Below are positions 52,421 to 61,347 of a stretch of DNA of 64,000 bases, piece after piece. The notes beneath the pieces were generated by a model. That model was given only the letters and a program-made list of their open reading frames with translations. It had not been told where the DNA came from and did no database searches. The stretch's first letter is position 1; the number at the start of each line of letters is the position of its first letter. Origin of the DNA: Terriglobales bacterium (GTDB lineage: Bacteria > Acidobacteriota > Terriglobia > Terriglobales > Acidobacteriaceae); NCBI GenBank assembly GCA_025934735.1, contig JAICWP010000025.1, positions 1 through 64,000 of the forward strand, read 5' to 3'. The position numbers and the translations under genes were made by a program.

Positions 52421-53744
52421 TCAGTCCATACAGCTTCGCTGCGTTATCGAACAGCACCATGTGCGCCAGTTCCACTGCCCGCGCGCGGCTGATTTCCCCG
52501 TCCTGCATCATGCCTGTCAGCGCCAGTCCCAAGGCTTGCCGGCCGGTGCTTGCGATCATGTATCCGATGGAATCCCAGTCGTACTCTGGCGAGTTTCCCG
52601 GATACAAGTCGGTGCCGAACATCACTTTTTCCGGGTACCATTCCAGCCAGTCGCGGATCACCACGCTCAGCGCCCGCGGCGAAAGCATCCAGTCCTGCTC
52701 GGAAAAATCGGTATAGACGTTGGGCTTGCCCAGCAGGAATGCGGTCACCTTCGAATACGGTCCCGAACCGCCATGCAGCAGCACAAATTTGGTCTGCCGC
52801 AGGCTGGGATCGTCGAGCACCGAATCCAGCAGCTCCGGGTTCGAGCCCGCAATATCGAAATAACCGCCACATCCCGCCCCGGTATGGATGTGCACCGCCA
52901 ATCCCAACCGCCCTGCGGCCCTGGCAATTTCTCGAAAGAGAACGTCCTGCAGCGCCAGATACTCACCTTTGGCCGGCGTTCCTCCCGCCGCGTAATGCGC
53001 GTAAGCCTGCTCCGCCTGCGCCCGGTTGGGTTCGCCGAAGTTCAGGGTCCGCAGATATGCCGCCTCGAACTTGATTGCCACTGCCCCAGCCTTCTTCTGG
53101 CGCTCCAGCGTGGGCTCCACCACCCGCGCCACGTAATCGTTCAGAGTCGCCGGAACCGCGTTCAGGCCCGACTCCTTCAGATAGCGCTGCAGCAGCATCT
53201 CCTCCCGGCTGAAGAAAAATTTCCGGTCAGGATTTTCGCTGGCCAGCGGCTGGTTATTGAGCGGCACCAGCAACGCGTCGTCATAGGGCACCCACAGGAA
53301 CCGGGGCGGCGCCAGGCCCGGCCCCATGGCGATTCGGTTGGCCAGCATGGTGCGGATGTTCAGCTTGTCCAGCACCCAGGCGGGGAAGTGCTCGCCCTGT
53401 TCCCGCTGCACCCTCTCTCGCGTGGCGCGCAGTTCCCGCAGGTGATCCGGCGTCTTATCGTTGTACTTGTAACCGTACAGCGCCTTCCAGGCTTGCAGAA
53501 ACAGCGGATTGTCCGGCCGCACCATGGTGGGATCGGCCGTCGGCTCCAGGGGTGCGCAGGGCAGGGCATCGTAATCATCGTCCTTTTCTCCTGGCGCCAC
53601 CACTTTCGGGACGTGCGTGTGGTCGTCAATCGCCGCAATGCGGTTGATCTCCTGCATCAATTGCGGATCGGGAGCCGTCTGCGTCCACCCTGTGACCGCC
53701 AGTGCCATCCCTATTCCCGCCACCCATAGCGCCTTCAGTGTCAT
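52413..53744 (-). CDS. Exported amidohydrolase-family protein
   Basis: 443 residues with a signal peptide (MTLKALWVAGIGMALAVTGW). TIM-barrel hydrolase signatures: AAIDDHTHV (first metal His pair), AVHIHTGAGCGG, FVLLHGGSG and FGTDLYPGNSP (metal Asp). This is the amidohydrolase_2 pattern, which includes decarboxylases and renal-dipeptidase-like enzymes; the substrate is not clear. Confidence 0.82.
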   Translation of the reverse strand: MTLKALWVAGIGMALAVTGWTQTAPDPQLMQEINRIAAIDDHTHVPKVVAPGEKDDDYDALPCAPLEPTADPTMVRPDNPLFLQAWKALYGYKYNDKTPDHLRELRATRERVQREQGEHFPAWVLDKLNIRTMLANRIAMGPGLAPPRFLWVPYDDALLVPLNNQPLASENPDRKFFFSREEMLLQRYLKESGLNAVPATLNDYVARVVEPTLERQKKAGAVAIKFEAAYLRTLNFGEPNRAQAEQAYAHYAAGGTPAKGEYLALQDVLFREIARAAGRLGLAVHIHTGAGCGGYFDIAGSNPELLDSVLDDPSLRQTKFVLLHGGSGPYSKVTAFLLGKPNVYTDFSEQDWMLSPRALSVVIRDWLEWYPEKVMFGTDLYPGNSPEYDWDSIGYMIASTGRQALGLALTGMMQDGEISRARAVELAHMVLFDNAAKLYGLKH

Positions 53745-53834
53745 TTCTCCTCCGATGTTGTTTGTGCCTCGCCTGGAAAGTCGAACCTGGGAACCGCGAG
53801 CGTGCCTTGCTGCTCTTCAGCCGCGGTTTGCGAT

Positions 53835-53840
53835 TACAAT
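53835..53840 (+). promoter_or_regulatory. -10 element (TACAAT) before the TonB-receptor gene
   Basis: GATTACAATGCG, 34 bases before the ATG at 53875. Same TACAAT as before ispE and other genes; no strong -35. Confidence 0.35.
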
Positions 53841-53874
53841 GCGTGGAACAGGCTTCTCAAGGCTCGCGTAGTTC

Positions 53875-56358
53875 ATGTTTCACTCACCATCTCGGTGGCC
53901 AGCCCTCGTCCTTTCCGTGGCTCTGCTCTGGGCTGCCGGGTGCGCTTCCATCGCTTGCGCCCAACCCGCCGAGAAACTCACCATCACGGTGCACGACGAA
54001 AACGCCGTCGCCCAGCGCTCGGTCCGCGTCTCTTTGCAGCCCACAGGCAGAACGGGTGTCTTTAAACAGGAAACTGACTTCGCTGGCCGATGCCAGTTCA
54101 CCAGCCTGCCTCCCGGAGCCTATCAGCTGCAGGCCCAAAAGGAAGGTTTCTATGCGGTTACGCAGACTGTACAGGTCAGCGCGGCCACGGGCACCATTGA
54201 CGTCGAGCTTCATCACCTGCAGGAGGTCAAAGAAGAGGTCAACGTGGTGGAATCCGCGCCCGCTATTGATCCAGAGAAAATTGCCGATACTCGCACTCTC
54301 TCTGGCCTCGACGTCATCAACATCCCTTATCCCGTTACCCGCGATTACCGCAACATTCTGCCCTACATTCCGGGCGTGGTGCAGGACAGCAGCGGCCAGC
54401 CTCACGTGGTCGGCGGACATACCTACGAGACCCTCGACACGCTAGACGGCTTCGACATTACCGACCCGGTGAGCGGCACCCTGCAACTGCGCGTCTCCAC
54501 CGACGCCCTGCGCTCCATCGACGTGCAGAGCAGCCGCTACTCCGCCGAGTTTGGCCGCTCCTCGGCCGGCGTGCTCAACCTTTCCACTGGCATTGGCGAC
54601 GACCGCCTGCGCTACTCCGGCACCAACTTCCTGCCTTCCTTCAAATTCATTCGCGGCGTCAATCTGGACAAATGGACGCCCCGCTTCACCGTGTCCGGCC
54701 CGCTCAAGAAAGGTAGAGTCTGGTTCTACGAGGCCGAGGATTTCGAATACGACTACAACCTGATTCGCGACCTGCCCGCCAACGCCGACCAGGCGCCGCT
54801 TTGGCGCTTCAGCAATCTTGTCAAGCTGCAGAGCAACATCACCCGCTCCAACATCCTGACCGGCAGCTTCCTGTTTAACCGCTTTAAATACAGCCATGCC
54901 GGCCTGTCCTTGTTCAATCCGCTCAATGCCACCACTAATCAGGACGCAACCGGATACCTGGCGACTTTCAAGGATCAGCACTATTTCCACAACGGCACTT
55001 TGCTGGAAAATGGGCTGGCCCTGTTCGAGCAGGAACTGGACGTACTGCCTCTGGGCAATCGGCCCTACATCGTGACTCCCGGCCTGGTCAGCGGCAATTT
55101 CTACCGCACCACCCTGGAGCGTTCCCGCCGGCTGCAGTGGATCACCAACGTCTATCTCCGCCCCCGCACCTGGCACGGCCGGCACGAATTCAAGTTCGGC
55201 ATGGATGCGGATCGCGTGGCTTACCACGAATTCGACGACCGCACTCCCATCCGCGTCTTCAGCGAAACCGGCGTCCTGCTGCGCCAGACCCTGTTTCCCA
55301 CCCAGATCCTTAGCCTGCGCAAGAACAATTTGCAGGGCAGCGCCTACGCTCAGGATCGCTGGTCGCCTTCCCAGCGCCTCATCCTTGAATATGGAGTGCG
55401 GTCCGACACGGATGAGATTGTTCGCCGCATCCTGGTCTCACCCCGAATTGCCGGCACCTATATGCTGACCAGCGACGGTGAAACCAAGCTTTCCGCCGGT
55501 TATGGCATCTTCTACGACGCCACCAATCTGGCCCTGGTCAGCCTTCCGCTTTCCGGCACCCGTCTCGATTCTTACTACGGCGCCAATGGCGTTCTACTGC
55601 GTCCGCCCGTACTTACGAAGTTTTTCCTCAACCAGAACACCTTGCGCGAGCCCCGCTTCACCAACTGGAGCCTCAGCCTGGAGCGACGGCTTCCGGGCGA
55701 TGTTTACGCCACCGTCGAATACCTGCAGCGCCGCGGCACCGACGGGTTCATCTATCTGCCCCAGCCTCCTGCTGCCGGCCTTACCGGCGGCTCCTTCCTG
55801 ATGACCAATATCCGTCAGGACCACTCGCGCTCGCTCAGCCTGATCGTGCGTCATACCTTCCTTAAGACCTATCCGCTCATGGCCTCCTACACCCATTCCC
55901 GCAGCGTGACCAATGCCGTCCTTTCCTATAGCCTCGACGGCCTGAATTACGGACTGGAAGGCCCCGGCCCTTATCCCTGGGACACGCCAAATCGCTTCCT
56001 CGCCTGGGGCATGGCGCCTTTGCCTAGCCTGCCCTTGATTCATAAGCTCGATTTCGCTTATTCGCTCGACTGGCACAGCGGCTATCCCTTCGCTATGGTG
56101 AACCAGCAACAGCAATTTCTGCAGCCGCTGAACAATCTGCGGTTTCCCCGCTTTTTTTCGTTTAGTCCCTACATTGAAAAACGTTTCACTCTGCGCAGCT
56201 ACAACTTCGCTGTGCGCGGCGGCTTCGATAATGTGACCAGCAGCCCCAATCCCACCGCCGTGAACAACAACATCGATTCCCCTAATTTCCTTACCTTCAG
56301 CAATGTGGACCGCCGGACCTTCGTGGCCCGCATTCGCTTTCTGGGAAAAAAGAAGTAG
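53875..56358 (+). CDS. TonB-dependent receptor-like outer-membrane protein
   Basis: 827 residues: a signal/lipoprotein-like N-terminus (LLWAAGCASIACAQ), a carboxypeptidase-regulatory beta-sandwich (ITVHDENAVAQRSVRVSLQPTG... YQLQAQKEGFYAVTQTV), then a plug-like segment (VDVQSSRYSAEFGRSSAGVLNLSTG is the region just before the barrel) and a barrel ending RTFVARIRFLGKKK rather than an aromatic residue. It is distinct from the receptor at 41765. Confidence 0.85.
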   Translation: MFHSPSRWPALVLSVALLWAAGCASIACAQPAEKLTITVHDENAVAQRSVRVSLQPTGRTGVFKQETDFAGRCQFTSLPPGAYQLQAQKEGFYAVTQTVQVSAATGTIDVELHHLQEVKEEVNVVESAPAIDPEKIADTRTLSGLDVINIPYPVTRDYRNILPYIPGVVQDSSGQPHVVGGHTYETLDTLDGFDITDPVSGTLQLRVSTDALRSIDVQSSRYSAEFGRSSAGVLNLSTGIGDDRLRYSGTNFLPSFKFIRGVNLDKWTPRFTVSGPLKKGRVWFYEAEDFEYDYNLIRDLPANADQAPLWRFSNLVKLQSNITRSNILTGSFLFNRFKYSHAGLSLFNPLNATTNQDATGYLATFKDQHYFHNGTLLENGLALFEQELDVLPLGNRPYIVTPGLVSGNFYRTTLERSRRLQWITNVYLRPRTWHGRHEFKFGMDADRVAYHEFDDRTPIRVFSETGVLLRQTLFPTQILSLRKNNLQGSAYAQDRWSPSQRLILEYGVRSDTDEIVRRILVSPRIAGTYMLTSDGETKLSAGYGIFYDATNLALVSLPLSGTRLDSYYGANGVLLRPPVLTKFFLNQNTLREPRFTNWSLSLERRLPGDVYATVEYLQRRGTDGFIYLPQPPAAGLTGGSFLMTNIRQDHSRSLSLIVRHTFLKTYPLMASYTHSRSVTNAVLSYSLDGLNYGLEGPGPYPWDTPNRFLAWGMAPLPSLPLIHKLDFAYSLDWHSGYPFAMVNQQQQFLQPLNNLRFPRFFSFSPYIEKRFTLRSYNFAVRGGFDNVTSSPNPTAVNNNIDSPNFLTFSNVDRRTFVARIRFLGKKK

Positions 56359-56470
56359 ACGATCCAGCTCGCCGAGGCTTAAATCCAGAGCTCGCCAGCA
56401 GGTTCACAGCGATAACAATGAAGTTCAACGTTTGCTGGAGTGAGAGCTGATCTATCTATGTTTCCCTCTT

Positions 56471-56498
56471 CTTCTCTGCGCCCTCTGCGTTGAGGTGT
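56471..56498. repeat. CTTCTCTGCGCCCTCTGCGTTGAGG dispersed repeat copy
   Basis: Matches the CCTCTGCGTCCTCTGCG pattern with two changes. It lies in the 240-base gap between the receptor and sod; TAGAAT at 56551-56556 is a candidate -10 for sod. Confidence 0.5.
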
Positions 56499-56598
56499 GG
56501 GGTAGTGTCCTAGAGGTTTGCTGGCCCGCTCGTACTCCGGCGCTTTTTGTTAGAATCAAAAATTGTCTTTGAACATCTGAACTCAATAGGAGGAAAAT

Positions 56599-57243
56599 AT
56601 GGCCCACGAACTGCCCCCTTTGCCGTATGACTACTCAGCCCTGGAGCCGCACATTGACTCACAGACCATGCACCTGCACCATGACGGCCATCATGCGGCT
56701 TACGTCAAGAACCTGAATGCAGCCCTGGAAAAGCATGCTGACCTGCAGAAAAAGCCCGCGGACGAGCTGTTACGGAACATAAACAGTATTCCCGAGGATA
56801 TTCGCACCGCCGTGCGCAACAACGGCGGCGGTCACGTGAACCACACCATGTTCTGGCGCATAATGAAGCCGCAAGGCGGCGGCGAGCCCAGCGGCAAGAT
56901 CGCCGATGCCATTAAGAAAACCTTCGGCAGCTTCGGCGACTTCCAGAAGCAGTTCAACGAGGCCGGCACCAAGCTGTTCGGCAGCGGCTGGGTTTGGCTG
57001 GTGCGCGCCCAGGGCGGCAAACTGCAGATTGTCACGACGCCCAACCAGAACAACCCGCTCTCCGATGGCAACTTCCCCATAATGGGCAACGACGTCTGGG
57101 AGCACGCCTATTACCTGAAGTACAACAACCGCCGCGGCGAGTACCTGACCGCATGGTGGAACGTACTCAACTGGGCGGAAATCAATCAGCGCTTCGAGCA
57201 CAGCGAGTCCGGCGTGCACGAGCCCGCGTTAGCCCACCGGTAA
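56599..57243 (+). CDS. sodA: Superoxide dismutase, Mn/Fe family
   Basis: 214 residues with AGGAGGAAAAT before the ATG. Ligand motifs: [13 protein letters not shown] (first His), NHTMFW, and the C-terminal [27 protein letters not shown] and NQNNPL are conserved. The Gly in NNGGGHVNH and the Gln in the C-terminal PNQNNP favour a manganese rather than an iron enzyme. Cytoplasmic; no signal peptide. Confidence 0.94.
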   Translation: MAHELPPLPYDYSALEPHIDSQTMHLHHDGHHAAYVKNLNAALEKHADLQKKPADELLRNINSIPEDIRTAVRNNGGGHVNHTMFWRIMKPQGGGEPSGKIADAIKKTFGSFGDFQKQFNEAGTKLFGSGWVWLVRAQGGKLQIVTTPNQNNPLSDGNFPIMGNDVWEHAYYLKYNNRRGEYLTAWWNVLNWAEINQRFEHSESGVHEPALAHR

Positions 57244-57255
57244 GTCAAACCCTTT

Positions 57256-57305
57256 GGCTCTTAGCTCTTGGCTTTTAGTAAGGCCAAGAGCTAAAAGCTA
57301 AGAGC
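57256..57305. repeat. AGCTCTTGGC/GCCAAGAGCT hairpin
   Basis: GGCTCTTAGCTCTTGGCTTTTA (57256-57277) faces GGCCAAGAGCTAAAAGCTAA (57282-57301), a near-perfect hairpin with a short loop made of AGCTCTT/AAGAGCT heptamers. It lies between sodA and the dehydrogenase gene and ends 7 bases before the next ATG, so it might act as a terminator for sodA or block the next start. Confidence 0.7.
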
Positions 57306-57311
57306 GGCACC

Positions 57312-58406
57312 ATGCAGGCCATCACCATCATTCCCCGCACTCCCCACAGCACACAGCTGCGCGATGTTCCCAAACCCGCGCTCGAGTCCGTCGCGAACGG
57401 CCGCGGAGTGCTGGTCAAAATTATCCGCGTGGGCGTGGATGGCACTGACCGCGAATTGCAGGAAGGCCTCTACGGCGCGCCCCCGCCCGGCTTCGATTAC
57501 CTCATCGAAGGCCACGAAAGTTTTGGCCAGGTGCAGGCGGTCGGAGCCAACGTCCACGAACTCGAGCCCGGCGACTTCGTGGTTGCCACCGTTCGCCGTC
57601 CCGGCTCCAGCATCTACGACCTTATCGGCGAATACGATTTCACCACCGACGACACTTACTACGAGCGCGGCATCAACCTGCTGCACGGCTTTCTCACCGA
57701 GTATTACGTGGACCAGCCCGAGTACATCGTGCGCATCCCGCCCGGCCTCAAGGATGTCGCCGTGCTGCTCGAGCCCACCTCCATCATCGAGAAGGGAATT
57801 GCTCAGACGTTCGAAATCCAGCGCCGCCTCAAGGTGTGGCAACCGCGCCGTGCCCTGGTCATGGGCGCCGGCTCCATCGGACTGCTGGCGACGCTCGCCC
57901 TCATCCTGCGCGGCATGGATGTCACAGTCCTGGGCAAGGACCACAAGCCCTATCTCAACTCCGATCTCATCGGCCAGCTCGGCGCTTTCTACGAATCCAC
58001 CGACAAGCTGTCCATCGCCGAAGCCGCCCGCCAGCGCGGGCCCTTCGACATCATTCTTGAATGCACCGGCTACTCCCCCATCGCCTTCGAGTGCATGCAG
58101 GTGCTGGGCAAAAACGGCGTGCTCGTGCTGGCCAGCGTTACCGGCGGCAACCGCGCCATTACCGTGCCCTCCGACCAGATTAATCTCGGTTTTGTGCTGG
58201 GCAACAAAGTCATGGTGGGCACGGTCAATGCTAACCGTACCTTTTTCGAAATGGGTGTGGAAGATATGGCCCTGGCCGCGGTCGAATTCCCCGGCTGGCT
58301 GGCCCGCCTGATTACCACCCGCGTGCGTGGTCTGGCCAACTACAAAGACCTATTTACCGAGATGTCCGCCCCCGGGCAGATTAAGGTTGTGTGCGAGATT
58401 TCTTGA
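57312..58406 (+). CDS. Zinc-dependent glucose 1-dehydrogenase-like MDR enzyme
   Basis: 364 residues of the medium-chain dehydrogenase family, closest in pattern to archaeal glucose/aldose dehydrogenases. VGVDGTDRE has Asp43 where most family members have the zinc-ligand Cys; the halophilic archaeal glucose dehydrogenase also uses Asp there. GHE (H68, E69) and the nucleotide loop GAGSIGLLATLALILRG follow. The four-Cys structural zinc lobe is absent. The true sugar substrate is inferred only. Confidence 0.82.
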   Translation: MQAITIIPRTPHSTQLRDVPKPALESVANGRGVLVKIIRVGVDGTDRELQEGLYGAPPPGFDYLIEGHESFGQVQAVGANVHELEPGDFVVATVRRPGSSIYDLIGEYDFTTDDTYYERGINLLHGFLTEYYVDQPEYIVRIPPGLKDVAVLLEPTSIIEKGIAQTFEIQRRLKVWQPRRALVMGAGSIGLLATLALILRGMDVTVLGKDHKPYLNSDLIGQLGAFYESTDKLSIAEAARQRGPFDIILECTGYSPIAFECMQVLGKNGVLVLASVTGGNRAITVPSDQINLGFVLGNKVMVGTVNANRTFFEMGVEDMALAAVEFPGWLARLITTRVRGLANYKDLFTEMSAPGQIKVVCEIS

Positions 58407-58535
58407 TTGAAGATTGAAGAACGAAGATTGGCGGTTTACAACCGCCGCAATCCGCGGGCGCTTTTCAATCGTCAATCTTCAATTTCCTCGCAATGTCATC
58501 CTGAGCGGAGGCAGACGATTCGCTTGCGAATCGTC
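58404..58535. repeat. GATTGAA inverted heptamers plus GTCATCCTGAG element
   Basis: GATTGAAGATTGAAGA (58405-58420) faces CAATCGTCAATCTTCAAT (58468-58485). Immediately after, GTCATCCTGAGCGGAG (58495-58510) precedes a perfect hairpin GACGATTCGC-TT-GCGAATCGTC (58514-58535) and GCGAAGTCGAAGGACC. A GCCATC/GTCATCCTGAGGG-type relative lies at 60862. CAATCAC/CCAATTA words continue to 58660. Confidence 0.65.
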
Positions 58536-58640
58536 CGGCGAAGTCGAAGGACCCCGTGTCTGTTCAGCAGTACCAATGCAGCTCAAGGGAGTTGCTATTG
58601 TGCCGTGATCTTTCAATCACCCAATTACCCGATTACACAA

Positions 58641-60074
58641 TTACTCAATTTGCGGTTTCCTGTACACCACTCCGCCCTTCATCACGAAATTCACCTTCTC
58701 CAGTTCCGTCACATCGCCCAGCGGATCCCCGGGCGCGGCCACGATATCGGCGTACTTGCCCGGTTCGATCGTTCCCACCTTGTGCTGCATACCGAGCAAT
58801 TCGGCGGCAGTGACGGTAGCGGAGCGGATCGCCTGCGCCGGCGTCATCCCGTACTTCACCATGAGAGGAAATTCCTGTGCCGGGTTGACCGTCCATGGGA
58901 AGCCGCCGGCGTCGGTGCCGAACGCAATCTTCACGCCCGCATTCAACGCCCGCTTAAAAGTATCGCCATGAATTGCCACCATCTGCTCCCACACTTTTGC
59001 CCCAGCCGCTGCCCGCCCTTGCGCCACATACTCGCCCACAAACAGCGTAGGCACATAATAGATGCCCTTCTGCGCCATCATCTTCAAATCGTCGGGCGCA
59101 ATGTACATGCCGTGCTCGATCGAATTCACTCCCGCCACCACCCCGTTGTGCACGCCGTTGATCCCGATCGCGTGCGAGGCCACCGGATGGTTTTCGCGGT
59201 GCGCTTCATCCACAATCGCGTTCAGTTCTTCCATGGTGAAGGTGGGCCGGTCCTCGACCACTCCCTTATCGGTTACGCGATAGCCGCCGTCCAGGTAGGT
59301 CTTGATCCAGTCCGAGCCTTTGGAAATCTGCTCCCGCACGGCGGTACGGCAGCCGACCGCGCCATCGCACACCTGCACTCCGTGCGGCCAGTCCGGCCAA
59401 TCCCAGCGGAAGCCGAGCACCGGGTAGGCGCCGGTCACGTCCAGCGCCCGCGTGGCTACCCGCATGCGTGGGCCGTCGGTGATGCCGCGCTCGATGGCAT
59501 GTTTCAGGTCCACGTCGGCATAGCCTGCGCCCTCGGTTTCCAGGTCCCGAATCGTCGTGAATCCGTAGCCCAGCGCCAGGCGCGCCGCTTGCGTCGCTAC
59601 AATCGCGCGGTAGGCGTCCGATTCCTGCAGGATCTGCTTGTTGTAGTCCTCTTCGGTCACGTCGCCCGTCAGCAGCGTGTGCGTATGGGTATCAATCAGT
59701 CCCGGCAGGCAGGTCTCGTGCGAAAGATCAATGAGCTTGGCGCCTCTGGGCACGCCTCGGCCTGCGGGCTGCACCTGTTGGATATTTTCGCCATCGATCA
59801 CTACATCAACGTTGCGCCGCGGCTGCTCCGCCTTTTCGTCAATCAGCGTCCCGCAGCGCAGGTAGGTCACGGCCGGCTTCTGAGCTGCGCTTTGCTCGGC
59901 TGATGTCTGTGTGGCGACGGGCGCCTCCGCCCTTCCGGCCGAGCGCAGCTCGGCTATGGCTCCCGCTTGTAGATTTTTCGTTTGTGCCCACAGTGAGCCA
60001 CTCATGGCGACCATTGTTGCTAGTAGCACTACCAGCTTCGCCAGCACTCTGCTCCTGCTGCTAGTTCTGCTCAT
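58641..60074 (-). CDS. Exported amidohydrolase (imidazolonepropionase/prolidase-like)
   Basis: 477 residues from ATG 60074 (GGAGGAG-type Shine-Dalgarno upstream) with a signal peptide. Metal motif GLIDTHTHTLL, then VASHAIGINGVHNGV, FGTDAGGFPW and a C-terminal ITVEPGKYADIVAAPGDPL-type ending (GTIEPGKYADIVAAPGD). This is the type annotated as Xaa-Pro dipeptidase-like amidohydrolase. Residues about 38-55 (just after the signal peptide) are encoded by a dispersed hairpin repeat. Confidence 0.85.
   Translation of the reverse strand: MSRTSSRSRVLAKLVVLLATMVAMSGSLWAQTKNLQAGAIAELRSAGRAEAPVATQTSAEQSAAQKPAVTYLRCGTLIDEKAEQPRRNVDVVIDGENIQQVQPAGRGVPRGAKLIDLSHETCLPGLIDTHTHTLLTGDVTEEDYNKQILQESDAYRAIVATQAARLALGYGFTTIRDLETEGAGYADVDLKHAIERGITDGPRMRVATRALDVTGAYPVLGFRWDWPDWPHGVQVCDGAVGCRTAVREQISKGSDWIKTYLDGGYRVTDKGVVEDRPTFTMEELNAIVDEAHRENHPVASHAIGINGVHNGVVAGVNSIEHGMYIAPDDLKMMAQKGIYYVPTLFVGEYVAQGRAAAGAKVWEQMVAIHGDTFKRALNAGVKIAFGTDAGGFPWTVNPAQEFPLMVKYGMTPAQAIRSATVTAAELLGMQHKVGTIEPGKYADIVAAPGDPLGDVTELEKVNFVMKGGVVYRKPQIE
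59909..59960 (-). repeat. GTGGCGACGGGCG hairpin repeat inside the amidohydrolase gene
   Basis: Read on the plus strand it gives GTGTGGCGACGGGCGCC... CCGAGCGCAGCTCGGCT and aligns with 25909-25958 and 62962-63025. It lies in antisense relative to the gene and encodes about residues 38-55 (AELRSAGRAEAPVATQT) without a frameshift. Confidence 0.6.
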
Positions 60075-60123
60075 TATGCCGCTCCTCCTCGCCTTTTCCC
60101 GGGCCGCCGAGTGTAACAAGAAC

Positions 60124-60215
60124 GGGTAGCTGATGGTTAGTAGTTGGTTGCTGGCCTTGCATCTTGCCGACTTCCTCGTGATGGAGCGTTCCACCAGCTA
60201 CCAGCTACTACCTAC
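60124..60215. repeat. GTAGTTGG/ACCAGCTACC heptamer inverted repeat
   Basis: GGGTAGCTGATGGTTAGTAG (60124-60143) faces ACCAGCT ACCAGCT ACTACCTAC (60193-60214). Same heptamers as 47821-47967. The rest of 60216-60515 shows TATTTGCGCTTATCCGCC-type words (60351-60380) and no gene. Confidence 0.65.
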
Positions 60216-60515
60216 GGTTTTTTTTGAAAACCTGTGCTCCCGCTGTGCAAAAATTTCCACGGGCCGCTTCGCTGCCCAGGGTGATTGCTGGCGGCGGGCG
60301 GGAACACCGCATTTTTAGCGGCTATTTACCTCCGCTCTAAACGAATTCCTATTTGCGCTTATCCGCCTTAATCCGCGGCCAAGAATTTACCGTTGCACCA
60401 CTCTTCGGGGATTGACGCTACCAACCTTCGCGCGTAGATTTTTCGCCATAGCGCGCCAGCCGAACAGAAATCTTCAGGCCACTCGCAAGCCCACCCTGCA
60501 ACCAGGAGAAGTGCC

Positions 60516-60824
60516 GTGAAGGATGCCGACGATTGGAAGGTTTACCGTACCCGCTATCTGGTGCGCGCCCGCCAGCTCACCGCCCCGCTCACCTTGGTGG
60601 ATGGCTCCGGCAAGGAACAACGCGGACACGAGGGCGACTACCTGGTGGAGTGTTCCGACGGCACCCATCGTATCGCGCCACGACAGGTTTTTGAGGACAT
60701 CTACGTGGAGATGGGAGCTCCCATCGAGGCGCGCATGTTCTCCCTGATTCGCGGCTTGCGCAAATCGCACGTCCTGGCCGAAGATGACCCCAACCAGCCC
60801 GTGCTCTTCAGCCTTACCGGATAG
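60516..60824 (+). CDS. Small protein, unknown (PGDYLV-like)
   Basis: 102 residues from GTG 60516, with AGGAG eight bases upstream. The core EGDYLVECSDGTHRIAPRQVFEDIYVEM resembles small proteins of environmental bacteria that carry a D/P-GDYLV...P-x-x-F-x-x-x-Y motif. No enzyme motif. It stands alone between repeat-rich gaps. Confidence 0.6.
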   Translation: MKDADDWKVYRTRYLVRARQLTAPLTLVDGSGKEQRGHEGDYLVECSDGTHRIAPRQVFEDIYVEMGAPIEARMFSLIRGLRKSHVLAEDDPNQPVLFSLTG

Positions 60825-60861
60825 CAGCTTCTCTTTCGGCGAGGTTTAACTCGCCTCCCGG

Positions 60862-60905
60862 CGTCATCCTGAGGGCTTTAGCCCGCAGATCTCGCCTGCA
60901 GTGCA
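60862..60905. repeat. GTCATCCTGAGGGCTTTAGCCC repeat
   Basis: CGTCATCCTGAGGGCTTTAG (60863-60882) resembles 52284-52300 (GCCTCATGCTGAGGGCC) and 58495. It is the first repeat in the gene-free interval 60825-61347. Confidence 0.5.
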
Positions 60906-61016
60906 GCCGAATTCCGGTGGGTTGTGCAAGCTTTGGCCGCCAGGCATTCTCTCCGGCCGGCAGCCCTCGCCAGATCAATAGTTTAGCGATAAAATACTAT
61001 ATGTAGCGGTTTAGTA

Positions 61017-61045
61017 TTGACAGGCCCTATACCTAGCAGTACTGT
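61017..61045 (+). promoter_or_regulatory. Candidate promoter for the ribonucleotide reductase gene
   Basis: TTGACA (61017-61022), a 17-base spacer and TACTGT (61040-61045). A small A/T-rich stretch upstream (60985-61016: GATAAAATACTATATGTAGCGGTTTAGTATT) contains two TTTAG words and a near-palindrome CTATATGTAG, a possible regulator site (NrdR-like boxes are A/T palindromes of this kind). The predicted 5' leader is about 300 bases. Confidence 0.45.
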
Positions 61046-61179
61046 GACGGTCCTAGGCGATGTTTTGGGGCGAGTCAAAGGCCCGGGCTAACCTGAGGGA
61101 GGGAGGCCCGGCGTCGCTCGCGGTGGACGTTTCGCGGCAAAATCGTGGTCGGAAGCATCGTCTGACCTCGCCAGGCTCC

Positions 61180-61300
61180 AGCCCCTTCAGGGGCGAGATA
61201 GTAAAGCCCCGGACGGAAGTCCGGGGTAGAGATGTGGATGAGTTGCCGAGCCCCGTAGGGGCGGCACAGGCCGGGCGTGAGCCCGGCGCGCAACAACGAA
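61180..61300. repeat. Composite hairpin repeats in the nrdJ leader
   Basis: CAGCCCCTTCAGGGGC (near 61180-61196), AAAGCCCCGGACGGAAGTCC (61203-61222), AGCCCCGTAGGGGCGGC (61248-61264) and GGCCGGGCGTGAGCCCGGC (near 61269-61289) are successive hairpins. Two of them recur at 5037-5092. They lie in the mRNA leader of nrdJ; no cobalamin riboswitch core is visible. Confidence 0.55.
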
Positions 61301-61347
61301 TTGCACCAACTCCGCGCCAGCGGATCGTAGTCGAGGAGAGAGCGATC

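Noticed and set aside
61046-61347. Cobalamin riboswitch in the nrdJ leader
   Set aside because: A B12-dependent enzyme and a 300-base leader make it tempting, but the B12 box and the conserved core are not seen; the leader is filled by dispersed hairpins.
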